DNA from: an uncultured Clostridia bacterium
GTDB taxonomy: Bacteria; Bacillota; Clostridia; TANB77; CAG-508
Length of the DNA stretch: 64,000 bases
Assembly (NCBI GenBank): GCA_946529215.1
Contig: CAMMZC010000002.1
Location: forward strand, 96,457-160,456
Direction: 5' to 3'
How positions within the stretch are numbered: the first letter of the stretch is position 1; each line of letters starts with the position of its first letter. Below, piece after piece: positions 20,092 through 30,870 of this stretch. Position numbers and translations under genes: made by a program. Under the pieces are notes generated by a model that had not been told where the DNA came from, ran no database searches, and was given only the letters and a program-made list of their open reading frames with translations.

Positions 20092-20829
20092 ATGATAAAA
20101 GCTTATGCAAAAACAGATATAGGAAAGGCTAGAGACATAAATGAAGACAGCTTTTATATTACAGAAGACCCATTAAATAATATTCAACTTTTTATTTTAG
20201 CAGATGGAATGGGAGGATGTAATGCAGGAGAGGTTGCAAGCAAACAAGCAATTATAAGTGCAAAAAATTATATAGAAAACAATTTTGAAGATACTCCAAA
20301 AGACAAAGATAGTCTTATTCAATTAGTTGCAAGTAGTTTGGAATATGCAAATATGGTTATATATGAAGAATCAAAAAAAGATAAAAATTTAGAGGGAATG
20401 GGTACTACTTTAGAAGTTTGTTTAATATATAATAATAGAGCATTTATTGGACATATTGGAGATAGTAGAATTTATAGAATTAGAAAAGATTTTATAAGAA
20501 AACTTACTCAGGATCATAGTTATGTACAAAAACTTGTACAAGATGGAACCATAACAAAGGAAGAAGCGGAGCATCACCCAAAAAAGAATATGCTTATGAA
20601 GGCATTGGGAGTAAATGCTTTTGTAGAACCAGATGTAATGGTTAAAGGCTTTCAAAAAGGTGATATTTTAATTATTTGTTCAGATGGTCTAACAAATATG
20701 GTTGATATAAATGATATTTATAAAGCAGTTAATGATAATTTCGAAATTGCTACAAAAGAGTTAGTTGAATTAGCAAATAAAAATGGTGGAATAGATAATA
20801 TTACTATTATTACTATAAAGAATTTGTAA
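20092..20829 (+). CDS. PP2C-family Ser/Thr protein phosphatase (Stp/PrpC type)
   Basis: DINEDSF, LADGMGGCNAGEVAS, GHIGDSRIYRIR, CSDGLTNMV. Confidence 0.95.
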   Translation: MIKAYAKTDIGKARDINEDSFYITEDPLNNIQLFILADGMGGCNAGEVASKQAIISAKNYIENNFEDTPKDKDSLIQLVASSLEYANMVIYEESKKDKNLEGMGTTLEVCLIYNNRAFIGHIGDSRIYRIRKDFIRKLTQDHSYVQKLVQDGTITKEEAEHHPKKNMLMKALGVNAFVEPDVMVKGFQKGDILIICSDGLTNMVDINDIYKAVNDNFEIATKELVELANKNGGIDNITIITIKNL

Positions 20830-20896
20830 TTTGCTTATATATTCAATAAAATAAGATTTTATATATACAAGAGAGAGAAAGGAATGGAAATAATAA

Positions 20897-22876
20897 ATGG
20901 ATTTAGAAGGTAGATTGTTAGGTAATAGATATGAAATAATCGAAAAAATCGGAAATGGCGGAATGGCTATGGTATTTAAAGCTAAAGATCAAGTTTTAAA
21001 TAGATTTGTGGCTATAAAGATATTAAGAGATGAATTCACAACAGATGAAGAATTTATCAAAAGATTTTCAATTGAAGCACAAGCAGCAGCAAGTATAACT
21101 CATCCAAATATAGTCTCTGTATTTGATGTAGGAAATGAAGGAAATCTATATTTTATTGTTATGGAATTAATTAAAGGAAAAACTTTAAAAGAAATAATAA
21201 TAGAAGAAGGTGGAGCTCTTCCTTGGAAATGGTCTACAAATATAGCTATACAAATAGCTTCAGCACTTGAGACAGCACATAGAAATAATATAGTTCATAG
21301 AGATATTAAACCACATAATATTATTATTACAGAAGATGGAATTGCAAAAGTAACAGATTTTGGAATTGCAAAAGCGGTTTCAAATTCTACTATAACAGCA
21401 TTTGGTTCTACAATCGGTTCTGTACATTATTTTTCACCTGAACATGCAAAAGGTGGATATACAGATAGCAAGTCAGATATTTATTCATTAGGTGTTGTAA
21501 TGTACGAAATGCTTACAGGTAGAGTTCCTTTTGATGCAGATACTCCTGTATCTGTTGCATTAAAACATATGCAAGAAGAACCTGTAGCGCCAATAGAAAT
21601 AAATAAAAAAATTCCATCATCTTTAAATGATATTATTTTAAAAGCTATGAGAAAAGACCCAACTCTTAGATATCAAAGTGCTACAGAAATGTTAAAAGAT
21701 TTAAACAGAGCATTAAAAGATCCAGATGGTGATTTTGTAGATAATTCAAATTATTCGCCAAGAGATGGCGCTACTAGAGTTATACCTACTATTAATAATG
21801 AAGAAATAAGAAGCGAAAGAATCCAAACTGAAAAAAAGCAAAGTTTTTTAGTAAGACATAGTAAATTAGCTGTTTTCTTGGGGATTATAATTCTTTTCTT
21901 TTTAAGCATATTTGGAACAAATTTATTTTTAAAACTTACTAAGCCTAAAGAAACAGCAATTCCAAATTTAATTGGAATAACTAAGGAAGAAGCAGAAAAA
22001 GCAATTTTAGATAGCAATCTAGTTGTAGGTGAAGTAAAAGAAGAATTTAATACTGATGTGGAAAAAGGTAATGTTATTTCACAAGACCCTGCATATAGAG
22101 AAAACTATAATATTAAAGAGGGAACTACAATAAATTATGTAGTAAGTTTAGGAGTAGAGGAAACTACAGTTCCAAAAGTTGTTGGAAAAACAGAACAAGA
22201 AGCAATTCAAGCTTTAGAAGAAGCTAAACTTAAATATGAAATAAAAGAAGAAAATAGCAAAAAAGTTGAAGCAGGTTATGTTATAGAGCAAGAAACTGAT
22301 GCAGATAAAACAGTAAATGCAGGAGATACAGTTGTTATTCATATAAGCAAAGGTGTTAAGAAAATCACTGTACCTTCAGTTCTTGGTAAATCAGAAAAAA
22401 ATGCAACAAAAGAGCTTAAAAATGCTGGATTTAAAGTTATTACAACAACTGAGGAAGATACTTCTAAAGATAATGACAAAGTTCTTAAACAAAGCATAGA
22501 TGCAGGAACTGAGGTGGAAGATGGAAGCACGATTACTATTACAGTAAATAATATTGTGCAAACAAAAACTGCAAATTTAACAATTAATGTAAAATCTATA
22601 TTAGGTAATGATATTGTATATGAAGATGTAACTACTGGAGAAGATGAAAATGTTACAACGACAAAAGTTCCTAAAAATGTTAGAGTAAAAATAATAGTAA
22701 ATGAAGAGACTCCAATATATGATAAAATGACAGATCCTACAATGACAAATTTAGCACAACCAGTTACAGGAAAGGGAACAGTTACAGTAAAAATACTAAT
22801 CGATGGAATTTTATATAATACTACACAAATTAATTTAGCTGAAACAAAGAAATTAACAATTGACAAAAGAAATTAA
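20897..22876 (+). CDS. prkC: Ser/Thr protein kinase with TM helix and C-terminal PASTA domains (PrkC/Stk type)
   Basis: HRDIKPHNIII, DFGIAKA, SVHYFSPEHAKG; TM about aa 325-350; repeated IPNLIGITKEEAEKAI/VPKVVGKTEQEAIQAL/VPSVLGKSEKNATKEL. Confidence 0.95.
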   Translation: MDLEGRLLGNRYEIIEKIGNGGMAMVFKAKDQVLNRFVAIKILRDEFTTDEEFIKRFSIEAQAAASITHPNIVSVFDVGNEGNLYFIVMELIKGKTLKEIIIEEGGALPWKWSTNIAIQIASALETAHRNNIVHRDIKPHNIIITEDGIAKVTDFGIAKAVSNSTITAFGSTIGSVHYFSPEHAKGGYTDSKSDIYSLGVVMYEMLTGRVPFDADTPVSVALKHMQEEPVAPIEINKKIPSSLNDIILKAMRKDPTLRYQSATEMLKDLNRALKDPDGDFVDNSNYSPRDGATRVIPTINNEEIRSERIQTEKKQSFLVRHSKLAVFLGIIILFFLSIFGTNLFLKLTKPKETAIPNLIGITKEEAEKAILDSNLVVGEVKEEFNTDVEKGNVISQDPAYRENYNIKEGTTINYVVSLGVEETTVPKVVGKTEQEAIQALEEAKLKYEIKEENSKKVEAGYVIEQETDADKTVNAGDTVVIHISKGVKKITVPSVLGKSEKNATKELKNAGFKVITTTEEDTSKDNDKVLKQSIDAGTEVEDGSTITITVNNIVQTKTANLTINVKSILGNDIVYEDVTTGEDENVTTTKVPKNVRVKIIVNEETPIYDKMTDPTMTNLAQPVTGKGTVTVKILIDGILYNTTQINLAETKKLTIDKRN

Positions 22877-22965
22877 AAAGTAATACAAGAGAGTAATTAT
22901 ATTTTGGGCTTACCATAAAAGGTGAGCCCTCTAAAAAAATCTTACAATGTAAAGGGATGATTTTA

Positions 22966-25623
22966 ATGAAAAAATTAGAAGGAACATATAATCCTAAAGA
23001 ATTTGAGCAAGAATTATATCAAGAATGGGAAGAAAAAGGATATTTTAAACCAAGTATGGACAAAACAAAAGAGCCATATTGCATAATGATGCCACCTCCA
23101 AATGTAACAGGAAAACTACATATGGGACATGCCCTAGATGCTACTATTCAGGACTCATTAATAAGAACAAAAAGAATGCAAGGATATGATTGTTTATGGC
23201 TTCCAGGAACAGACCATGCTGCAATTTCTACAGAAATGAAAGTTGTTCAAAAATTAAAAGAAGAAGGAAAAACAAAACAAGAAATAGGTAGAGAAAAATT
23301 CCTAGAAGAAACATGGGATTGGACACGAAAATTCGGTGGAATAATTCAAGAACAACAACGTAAGATAGGATGCTCATGTGATTGGGATAGAAATAGATTT
23401 ACTTTAGATGATGGGATGAGTGAAGCTGTTTTAGAACAATTTGTTAAATTATATAATAAAGGACTAATTTACAAAGGTACTAGAATGGTAAATTATTGCC
23501 CAAGTTGCAAAACTTCTATATCTGATGCAGAAGTTGAATATAAAGAAGAAGCATCTCATTTGTGGCATATCAGGTACCAAATAGTTGGAGAACCAGGAAA
23601 ATATATAGAAGTTGCCACTACAAGACCTGAAACAATGCTTGGAGATACAGCAGTTGCAGTTCATCCAGATGATGAAAGATATAAATCAATAGTTGGAAAG
23701 AAATGTATTTTACCTTTAATGAACAAAGAAATTCCAATTATAGCAGATGAATTTGTAGAAAAAGAATTTGGTACAGGTTGTGTTAAAATTACACCTGCAC
23801 ATGATATGAATGATTATCAAGCAGGACTAAGACACAATTTAGAAATAATAGAAGTTTTTGATGAAGATAATAATATGGGTGACTTATTACCAGAAGTAAA
23901 AGGAATGTCACAACTAGAAGCTAGAAAAGTTATTGTAGATATGCTAGAAAAATCAGGCAATTTAGTTAAAACAGAAGACTATACTCATAATGTTGCTAAA
24001 TGCGAAAGATGTAAATCAACTTTAGAGCCTAAAGTTTCAATGCAATGGTTTGTATCTATGAAAGATTTGGCTAAAAGAGCAGCAGACAGTGTAAGAGCAG
24101 ATAAAACAAGATTTGTACCAAAAAGATATGAAAAACAGTATTTTAATTGGCTAGATAATATTCAAGATTGGTGTATTTCAAGACAATTATGGTGGGGGCA
24201 CAGAATTCCTGCATATTATTGTGACGAATGTGGACATATTAATGTATCTAGAACAGCGCCTGAAAAATGCGAAAAATGTGGATGCACACATTTAACTCAA
24301 GATGAAGATACATTAGACACATGGTTTTCTTCAGCATTATGGCCATTTTCAACACTTGGTTGGCCAAACACAGAATCTGAAGATTATAAAAGATTTTATC
24401 CAACAAATGTATTAGTTACAGGTTTTGACATTATTACATTCTGGGTTTCAAGAATGATGACACAAGGACTTGAGTTTACAGATGTTGAGCCATTTCAAGA
24501 TGTTTTAATACATGGAATCATAAGAGATAGCCAAGGTAGAAAAATGTCAAAAACACTTGGAAATGGTGTTGACCCATTAGAAGTAATAGAAAAATATGGA
24601 GCAGATGCTTTAAGATTTTCTGTTCTTTCAGGAACAACAATGGGAAATGATATTAAATATATGCCTGAAAAACTTGAACAAGCTTCAAATTTTGCAAACA
24701 AAATTTGGAATGCAGCTAAATTTATTTTAAATAATTTAGTGGAAGACAAAGACATAATAGAATTTGGAGAAAAGGCATATAACAATGAAAGCGGAAAGCA
24801 TATTAATGAATTATTTGACATACAAGACAAATGGATAATAAATAAAATAGATAAATTAATTGTTGAGGTTACTCAAAATATAGAAAATTATGATTTAGGA
24901 ATTGCAATAGATAAAATATATAGCTTTATTAGAGATGAATTCTGCGATTGGTATATAGAAATGAGTAAGACAAAATTATATAGTGATAATTATGAAGAAA
25001 AAGTTAAAACATGTTATGTTTTAATTTGGACTTTTGGCAAAGCATTAAAATTATTACATCCATTTATGCCTTTTATAACATCAAAAATATATTCAAATTT
25101 ATCTAAATTTATTGATAATAAAGAATTAATGATATCAAATTGGCCTACATGTAAAAATGCATTTGATTATGATAAAGAAGAAGAATTTGTTGAAAAAATT
25201 AAAGATATAATAGTTGAAATAAGAAATATTAGAGCCAAGATGAATGTTCATCCATCAAGAAAAGTAGAATTAGTTTTTGTAACAGAAAAATATGCAAGAG
25301 AAATTGAGATTTGTAAAGAATTTATACAAAAACTGGGTTTTGGAAGCTGTGTTAAAGTTCAAGCAAATAAAACAGGAATTGCTGAAAATGCCATTTCAAT
25401 AATAAGAGATGGAATTGAATTATATATGCCACTAGAAGGTTTAGTAGATTTAGAAGAAGAGGCTAAACGTAAAGAAGAAGAACGTAAAAAAATCGAATTC
25501 GAAATTGCCAGAGCTGAAAAAATGCTTTCTAATCCAGGCTTTATAAACAAAGCTCCACAAGCTAAGATTGATGAGGAAAAAGCTAAACTTGAAAAATATA
25601 GAGAGATGTTAGAAAAACTTTAA
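22966..25623 (+). CDS. valS: Valyl-tRNA synthetase (ATG 22966)
   Basis: PPPNVTGKLHMGHAL, KMSKTLGNGVDP; C-terminal coiled coil. Confidence 0.97.
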   Translation: MKKLEGTYNPKEFEQELYQEWEEKGYFKPSMDKTKEPYCIMMPPPNVTGKLHMGHALDATIQDSLIRTKRMQGYDCLWLPGTDHAAISTEMKVVQKLKEEGKTKQEIGREKFLEETWDWTRKFGGIIQEQQRKIGCSCDWDRNRFTLDDGMSEAVLEQFVKLYNKGLIYKGTRMVNYCPSCKTSISDAEVEYKEEASHLWHIRYQIVGEPGKYIEVATTRPETMLGDTAVAVHPDDERYKSIVGKKCILPLMNKEIPIIADEFVEKEFGTGCVKITPAHDMNDYQAGLRHNLEIIEVFDEDNNMGDLLPEVKGMSQLEARKVIVDMLEKSGNLVKTEDYTHNVAKCERCKSTLEPKVSMQWFVSMKDLAKRAADSVRADKTRFVPKRYEKQYFNWLDNIQDWCISRQLWWGHRIPAYYCDECGHINVSRTAPEKCEKCGCTHLTQDEDTLDTWFSSALWPFSTLGWPNTESEDYKRFYPTNVLVTGFDIITFWVSRMMTQGLEFTDVEPFQDVLIHGIIRDSQGRKMSKTLGNGVDPLEVIEKYGADALRFSVLSGTTMGNDIKYMPEKLEQASNFANKIWNAAKFILNNLVEDKDIIEFGEKAYNNESGKHINELFDIQDKWIINKIDKLIVEVTQNIENYDLGIAIDKIYSFIRDEFCDWYIEMSKTKLYSDNYEEKVKTCYVLIWTFGKALKLLHPFMPFITSKIYSNLSKFIDNKELMISNWPTCKNAFDYDKEEEFVEKIKDIIVEIRNIRAKMNVHPSRKVELVFVTEKYAREIEICKEFIQKLGFGSCVKVQANKTGIAENAISIIRDGIELYMPLEGLVDLEEEAKRKEEERKKIEFEIARAEKMLSNPGFINKAPQAKIDEEKAKLEKYREMLEKL

Positions 25624-25878
25624 AATACAATATAAGATATAATGCCTTACCCTCTGTTAATTTGCATGGTAAGGCTAATTTATTAAAAAAATATCAGAAA
25701 ATTACTTGCCAAACTAAAAAAAATAAAGTATAATATTTTTATAGATTAAAAAAAAACCAAATTTTTCGGTTTAGTTTTAATCTATTTTTATTTTGTATAA
25801 TAGACAAAATCTATTATATAAATATAATATTCTATAATTTGATATGCAAATAAATTACAGAAGGGAGTAATTGTAAAA

Positions 25879-27339
25879 ATGAACGAAATAGGATTTGATA
25901 GTGATAAGTATTTAAAAATTCAAAGTGAAAAAATTAAAGAAAGAATAGAATTATTTGATAACAAGCTATATTTAGAGTTTGGTGGAAAAATATTTGATGA
26001 TTACCATGCCTCAAGAGTTTTGCCAGGATTTAGACCAGACAACAAAATTAGATTACTAAAACAATTTAAAGATGATTTAGAAGTTATTTTTTGTATAAAT
26101 GCTGCAGATATTGAAAAAAGCAAGATAAGAGCAGATTATGGAATAAGCTATGAATTGGAACTTTTAAGACTAATCGAAAAATTACAAGGTCAAGATATTT
26201 TAATAAATAGTGTTGTTGTTACAATGTATCACGAAGGAAATAATATTTCTCATTTAGAGAAATTGCTACAAGAAAGAAATATAAAAATGTATATTCATAG
26301 ACCAACAAAAGGTTATCCAGATGATGTTGAAACAATTGCAAGTGAAGAAGGATATGGGAGAAATCCATATATTGAAACAACAAAAAAATTGGTTGTTGTT
26401 ACTGCTCCAGGCCCAAATAGTGGTAAACTTGGAACTTGTCTTTCTCAGCTTTATCATGAATATAAAAAAGGAGTTAAAGCAGGATATGCAAAATTCGAAA
26501 CTTTTCCAGTATGGAATTTAAGTTTATTAGATCCTGTAAATATTGCTTATGAAGCTGCAACTGTTGACTTAAAAGATGTGAATATGATAGATCCATTTCA
26601 TTTAGAAGCTTATGGAGAATCAGCTGTAAACTACAATAGAGATATTTCTTCATTTCCTATTTTAAAAAATATTTTGATGAAAATTTCAGGTAAAGAAATA
26701 TATAAATCACCTACAGATATGGGTGTTAATATGATTAAACAATGTATTATAAACTCAGAAGTTGTAAGGAGAGCTGCGATAGATGAAATAATTAGAAGAT
26801 ATTACAATACTTTATGTGATTACAAACAAAAGCTTTGCTCAGAAGATACAGTAGAACAATCTAAATCTTTAATGGATAAATTAGAGCTTTCTCTTTTAGA
26901 TAGAGATGTTGCAAGAGTTGCAAATGAAACTGCTAAAGAAAAAGGTGCTAGTGTTCTAGCTATAAAATTAAATGATGGAAAAATTATAACAGGAAAAGAA
27001 TCAAAAATTCTAAGTTGTACAAGTGCAGCATTTTTAAATGCTATTAAGGAAATTACAGGAATTCCAGATAAAGAATATTTACTTTCACCTTCAGTTTTAG
27101 ATGGAATATATAAAATGAAACAAAAAACATCATATAATACAGCATATTTTTTAAATTTGTCAGAAGTATTAATAGCTTTAAGCATTTGTTCAGTAACAAA
27201 TCCTATTATAGAAAAGGCAATTAATGAACTAGAAAAGCTTAGAGGTAGTGATGCTCATTGTAGTTATATATTAGACAAAAGTGAGCAAAATGCTTTAAAA
27301 AATTTAGGAATAAATTTAACATGTGAACCAAGAATGTAA
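25879..27339 (+). CDS. DUF1846 family protein
   Basis: GFDSDKYLKIQSEKIKERIELFDNKLYLEFGGKIFDDYHASRVLPGF, characteristic of PF08903. Confidence 0.9.
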   Translation: MNEIGFDSDKYLKIQSEKIKERIELFDNKLYLEFGGKIFDDYHASRVLPGFRPDNKIRLLKQFKDDLEVIFCINAADIEKSKIRADYGISYELELLRLIEKLQGQDILINSVVVTMYHEGNNISHLEKLLQERNIKMYIHRPTKGYPDDVETIASEEGYGRNPYIETTKKLVVVTAPGPNSGKLGTCLSQLYHEYKKGVKAGYAKFETFPVWNLSLLDPVNIAYEAATVDLKDVNMIDPFHLEAYGESAVNYNRDISSFPILKNILMKISGKEIYKSPTDMGVNMIKQCIINSEVVRRAAIDEIIRRYYNTLCDYKQKLCSEDTVEQSKSLMDKLELSLLDRDVARVANETAKEKGASVLAIKLNDGKIITGKESKILSCTSAAFLNAIKEITGIPDKEYLLSPSVLDGIYKMKQKTSYNTAYFLNLSEVLIALSICSVTNPIIEKAINELEKLRGSDAHCSYILDKSEQNALKNLGINLTCEPRM

Positions 27340-27355
27340 GAAGGGAAGATGATCG

Positions 27356-28960
27356 ATGAATACAAAGTACATATTTGTTACAGGTGGAGTTGTATCAGGA
27401 TTAGGAAAAGGAATAACAGCGGCGTCATTGGGAAGACTTTTAAAAAATAGGGGATATAAAGTTACAATACAAAAATTTGACCCATATTTAAATGTAGACC
27501 CAGGTACGATGAGTCCTTATGAGCATGGAGAGGTTTTTGTAACTGATGATGGTGCGGAAACAGATTTAGATTTAGGACATTATGAAAGATTTATAGATGA
27601 GAATTTAACAAAAAATTCTAGTATTACTATGGGGAAAATTTATTCTAATGTAATAGAAAAAGAAAGAAAAGGAGATTATTTAGGAAAGACTGTACAAGTA
27701 ATTCCACATGTTACAAACGAAATTAAAGAAAAAATTTATAGTTTTGAAAATACTGACATAGATATAGTAATAACTGAGATTGGTGGAACTATTGGAGATA
27801 TTGAGGGTCTTTCTATAATAGAAGCAATAAGACAAGTTGGACTTGAAAAAAATCCCGAAGATGTGCTATATATTCATGTAACTTTGCTTCCATATATAAC
27901 AGGCTCAAACGAGATAAAATCAAAACCAACACAACATTCTGTAAAAGAATTGCAGAGTCTTGGAATAAAACCTGATATTTTGGTATGTAGAAGTGAAATG
28001 GAAATTCCAGAAACAGTTAGAGAAAAATTAGCATTATTTTGTAATGTAAGAAAAACAAGTGTTATTCAAAACTTGACGGCAGATTGTTTATATGCGGTTC
28101 CTCTTATGCTAGAAAAAGAAGGACTGGGTAGAGAAGTATGTAATCATCTTAAATTAGATAGCTTTGTACCTGATAATTCTGAATGGTCAGAAATGATCGA
28201 AAAAATTAGAAACATAAAAAAAGAAGACAGAGCAACAATTGCGATAGTTGGCAAATATGTAAGATTAGAAGACTCATATATTTCTGTTATAGAAAGCTTA
28301 AGACATGCAGGTTTTGCAAATAATATAAATGTTGATATAAAACTAATTGATTGCGAAAGAATAACAAAAGATACAGTGCAAGGTATTTTAAAAAACTTAG
28401 ATGGAATTATAGTTCCAGGCGGATTTGGAAATAGAGGAATAGAAGGAAAAATAGAAACAATAAAATATGCAAGAGAAAATAATATTCCTTTTTTAGGAAT
28501 TTGTCTTGGAATGCAAATGGCAGTTGTTGAATTTGCAAGAAATGTTTTAGGACTTTTAGATAGTAATTCTGCTGAATTTAGTTCTACAACGCAAAATCCT
28601 GTTATTCATATTATGGAAGAGCAAAAAAAGGTTAATAAAAAAGGTGGAACGATGCGTCTTGGAAGCTATCCATGTGTTTTAAAAACAGGAACACTTGCTT
28701 CAAAAATATATGGTAGAGAAAAAATAGAAGAAAGACATAGACATAGATTTGAATATAATAATGATTATAAAGAAAGACTAGAAAAGGCTGGATTAATATG
28801 CTCAGGAACATCTCCTGATGGAAATTTGGTAGAAATAGTAGAAATAAAAAATCATCCATATTTTATAGCATCACAATTTCATCCTGAACTAAAGTCAAGA
28901 CCTAATAGACCTTCACCTTTGTTTATTGGACTTGTTAAAGCAGCAAAATTAAAAAAATAA
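27356..28960 (+). CDS. pyrG: CTP synthase
   Basis: [17 protein letters not shown]; GATase [19 protein letters not shown]. Confidence 0.97.
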   Translation: MNTKYIFVTGGVVSGLGKGITAASLGRLLKNRGYKVTIQKFDPYLNVDPGTMSPYEHGEVFVTDDGAETDLDLGHYERFIDENLTKNSSITMGKIYSNVIEKERKGDYLGKTVQVIPHVTNEIKEKIYSFENTDIDIVITEIGGTIGDIEGLSIIEAIRQVGLEKNPEDVLYIHVTLLPYITGSNEIKSKPTQHSVKELQSLGIKPDILVCRSEMEIPETVREKLALFCNVRKTSVIQNLTADCLYAVPLMLEKEGLGREVCNHLKLDSFVPDNSEWSEMIEKIRNIKKEDRATIAIVGKYVRLEDSYISVIESLRHAGFANNINVDIKLIDCERITKDTVQGILKNLDGIIVPGGFGNRGIEGKIETIKYARENNIPFLGICLGMQMAVVEFARNVLGLLDSNSAEFSSTTQNPVIHIMEEQKKVNKKGGTMRLGSYPCVLKTGTLASKIYGREKIEERHRHRFEYNNDYKERLEKAGLICSGTSPDGNLVEIVEIKNHPYFIASQFHPELKSRPNRPSPLFIGLVKAAKLKK

Positions 28961-28995
28961 TTAATAATTATGTTTCTGCTTGGAAAGGAAAAATA

Positions 28996-29934
28996 ATGAA
29001 TTTAGACTTAATTTCAAAATATTTTATATTGTTTATAATGTATTCATCAGCTGGTTGGCTAGTAGAAACTTTATGGGTTGCATGGTGCAACAAAAAAATA
29101 GTAGATAGAGGTTTTTTAATTGGACCATATTGCCCAATTTACGGCTGTGGAGCGTTACTTATAATTGTTTTTTTACAAAGATTTTCATATAGTCCATTAT
29201 TATTGTTCTTAATTACTTTGATTGTTTGTGGGGGATTAGAATATTTTGCAAGCTGGATTATGGAAAAAGTTTTTAAGGCAAGATGGTGGGATTATAGTAA
29301 TGAAAAATTTAATTTAAATGGTAGAATATGTTTGCGCAATTTAGTAGCTTTTGGAGTAATGGGATTAGCTGTAGTTTATATAATTAATCCATATTTTGAA
29401 AAATGGGTTGAGCTTTTAGATGAAAAATATACTATTGAATTAGGTTTTATTTTATGGACAATTTTTATTGTAGATCTAGTTGTATCAACAATTGTTGTAT
29501 ATGGATTTAGAAAGGTTACAGAAAAAGTAAACAAAGAAGCTGTTTCAGACAATACAGAACAAATTACAAAAATGGTTCGTGAATCTTTAGCACAAAGGTC
29601 ATTTTTCCATAGAAGATTTATAGATGCATATCCAAAGTTAGAAGCAATAAAAATTAAAATGAAAGAAATAAAAACGAAAATAGAAGACGTCACAAGTGAT
29701 GCAAAAGATGCTGTTATTGAAAAAGTAAATGATGCAAAAGATGCTGTAAAAGATAAAGTAAGTGATGCAAAAGAGGCAATGATAGATAAAGTTAATGGTG
29801 CAAAAGAAGTAATGGTAGAAAAAACTGGAGGATTACGAAGTTCTATAGAAAAAAATACCAAAAAAGCAAAAATGAGCATTTATCTAGGAAAGAAACATAT
29901 AGTTAAGAGATTTAAGAAAAAAAGTAAAAATTAA
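28996..29934 (+). CDS. PF06541-type membrane protein with C-terminal LEA-like 11-mer repeats
   Basis: YSSAGWLVETLWVAWCNKKIVDRGFLIGPYCPIYGCGALL, LEYFASWIMEKVF.ARWWDYS; then DAKDAVIEKVN repeats. Confidence 0.85.
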   Translation: MNLDLISKYFILFIMYSSAGWLVETLWVAWCNKKIVDRGFLIGPYCPIYGCGALLIIVFLQRFSYSPLLLFLITLIVCGGLEYFASWIMEKVFKARWWDYSNEKFNLNGRICLRNLVAFGVMGLAVVYIINPYFEKWVELLDEKYTIELGFILWTIFIVDLVVSTIVVYGFRKVTEKVNKEAVSDNTEQITKMVRESLAQRSFFHRRFIDAYPKLEAIKIKMKEIKTKIEDVTSDAKDAVIEKVNDAKDAVKDKVSDAKEAMIDKVNGAKEVMVEKTGGLRSSIEKNTKKAKMSIYLGKKHIVKRFKKKSKN

Positions 29935-29981
29935 TTATAAAAGATGCTAGTTTGTGAATAAAAAGAGAGGAATGGTTTTTA

Positions 29982-30752
29982 ATGAATATTTTGGCTGTTG
30001 GAGATATAGTTGGAAATTGTGGAATTAATAAATTAAAAGCAGAGTTGAAAAATATAAAGAACAAATACAATATAGATTTTTGCATAGTAAATGGTGAAAA
30101 TGCCGCAGAAGGGATGGGACTTACTATAAAAAATTTTAAGGATATAATTTCTGCGGGAGCAAATTGTATTACTATGGGAAATCATACTTGGGGAAAGAAA
30201 GAAATTTTTCAAATAATAGATGAACCTGAGCTTTTAAGACCAATAAATTATCCTGAAGGAGTATGTGGGAAAGGATATAATATTTTTACATGTAATAGTA
30301 AAAAAATTGCTGTTATAAATGCAATGGGAAGAGCAGAGATAAATGTTCAAACAGAAAATCCATTTTTACAAGTAAAAAAAGTCGTAGATGAAATAAAGCC
30401 TAAAGTAGATATGATTTTTCTAGATTTTCATGCAGAAGCAACAGCTGAAAAGCAAGCAATGGGATATTTTTTAGATGGAGAAATAACTGCAATTTTTGGT
30501 ACACATACTCATGTTCAAACTGCTGATGAAAAAATTTTAGAAAAGGGTACAGCATATATTACAGATATAGGAATGACAGGACCAAAAAATGCAATTCTTG
30601 GTATGGATATACAAGCAGCGTTAAAAAGGTTTTTGACTGCTCTTCCAGAAAAATACAAAATTGCAACAGGAGAAGCAATATTAAATGCTTGTATTTTTGA
30701 GGTAAATGATAATACAAATAAAGTAATCAAAATAGAAAGAATAAATTGCTAA
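29982..30752 (+). CDS. ymdB: YmdB family metallophosphoesterase
   Basis: MNILAVGDIVG, NGENAAEGMG, TMGNHTWGKKEI, GTHTHVQTADEKI. Confidence 0.94.
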   Translation: MNILAVGDIVGNCGINKLKAELKNIKNKYNIDFCIVNGENAAEGMGLTIKNFKDIISAGANCITMGNHTWGKKEIFQIIDEPELLRPINYPEGVCGKGYNIFTCNSKKIAVINAMGRAEINVQTENPFLQVKKVVDEIKPKVDMIFLDFHAEATAEKQAMGYFLDGEITAIFGTHTHVQTADEKILEKGTAYITDIGMTGPKNAILGMDIQAALKRFLTALPEKYKIATGEAILNACIFEVNDNTNKVIKIERINC

Positions 30753-30823
30753 TGCAAAGTTTATTTACACTTTATATTGCGAAATTTCAAAGTTTCATAG
30801 CGTTTCCTATATAATAAAAATGC

Positions 30824-30858
30824 AAAAAACTGTAGTTAAGAAATAACTACAGTTTTTT
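30824..30858. terminator. Bidirectional intrinsic terminator between convergent genes
   Basis: AAAAAACTGTAGTTA-AGAAA-TAACTACAGTTTTTT, 15-bp perfect stem. Confidence 0.93.
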
Positions 30859-30870
30859 GTTTCTGCATAA

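Noticed and set aside
22339-22866. 175-aa minus-strand ORF opposite the PASTA-kinase C-terminus
   Set aside because: Fully antisense to a well-supported CDS; Ser/Val-rich translation typical of antisense reading of low-GC coding DNA; no RBS support.
22877-22965. Possible T-box leader upstream of valS
   Set aside because: The leader is about 90 bp with one hairpin and no T-box core sequence.
29376-29879. 167-aa minus-strand ORF opposite the PF06541/LEA-like gene
   Set aside because: Antisense to a supported CDS; its repetitive SFASLTLS pattern mirrors the 33-bp repeats on the plus strand.
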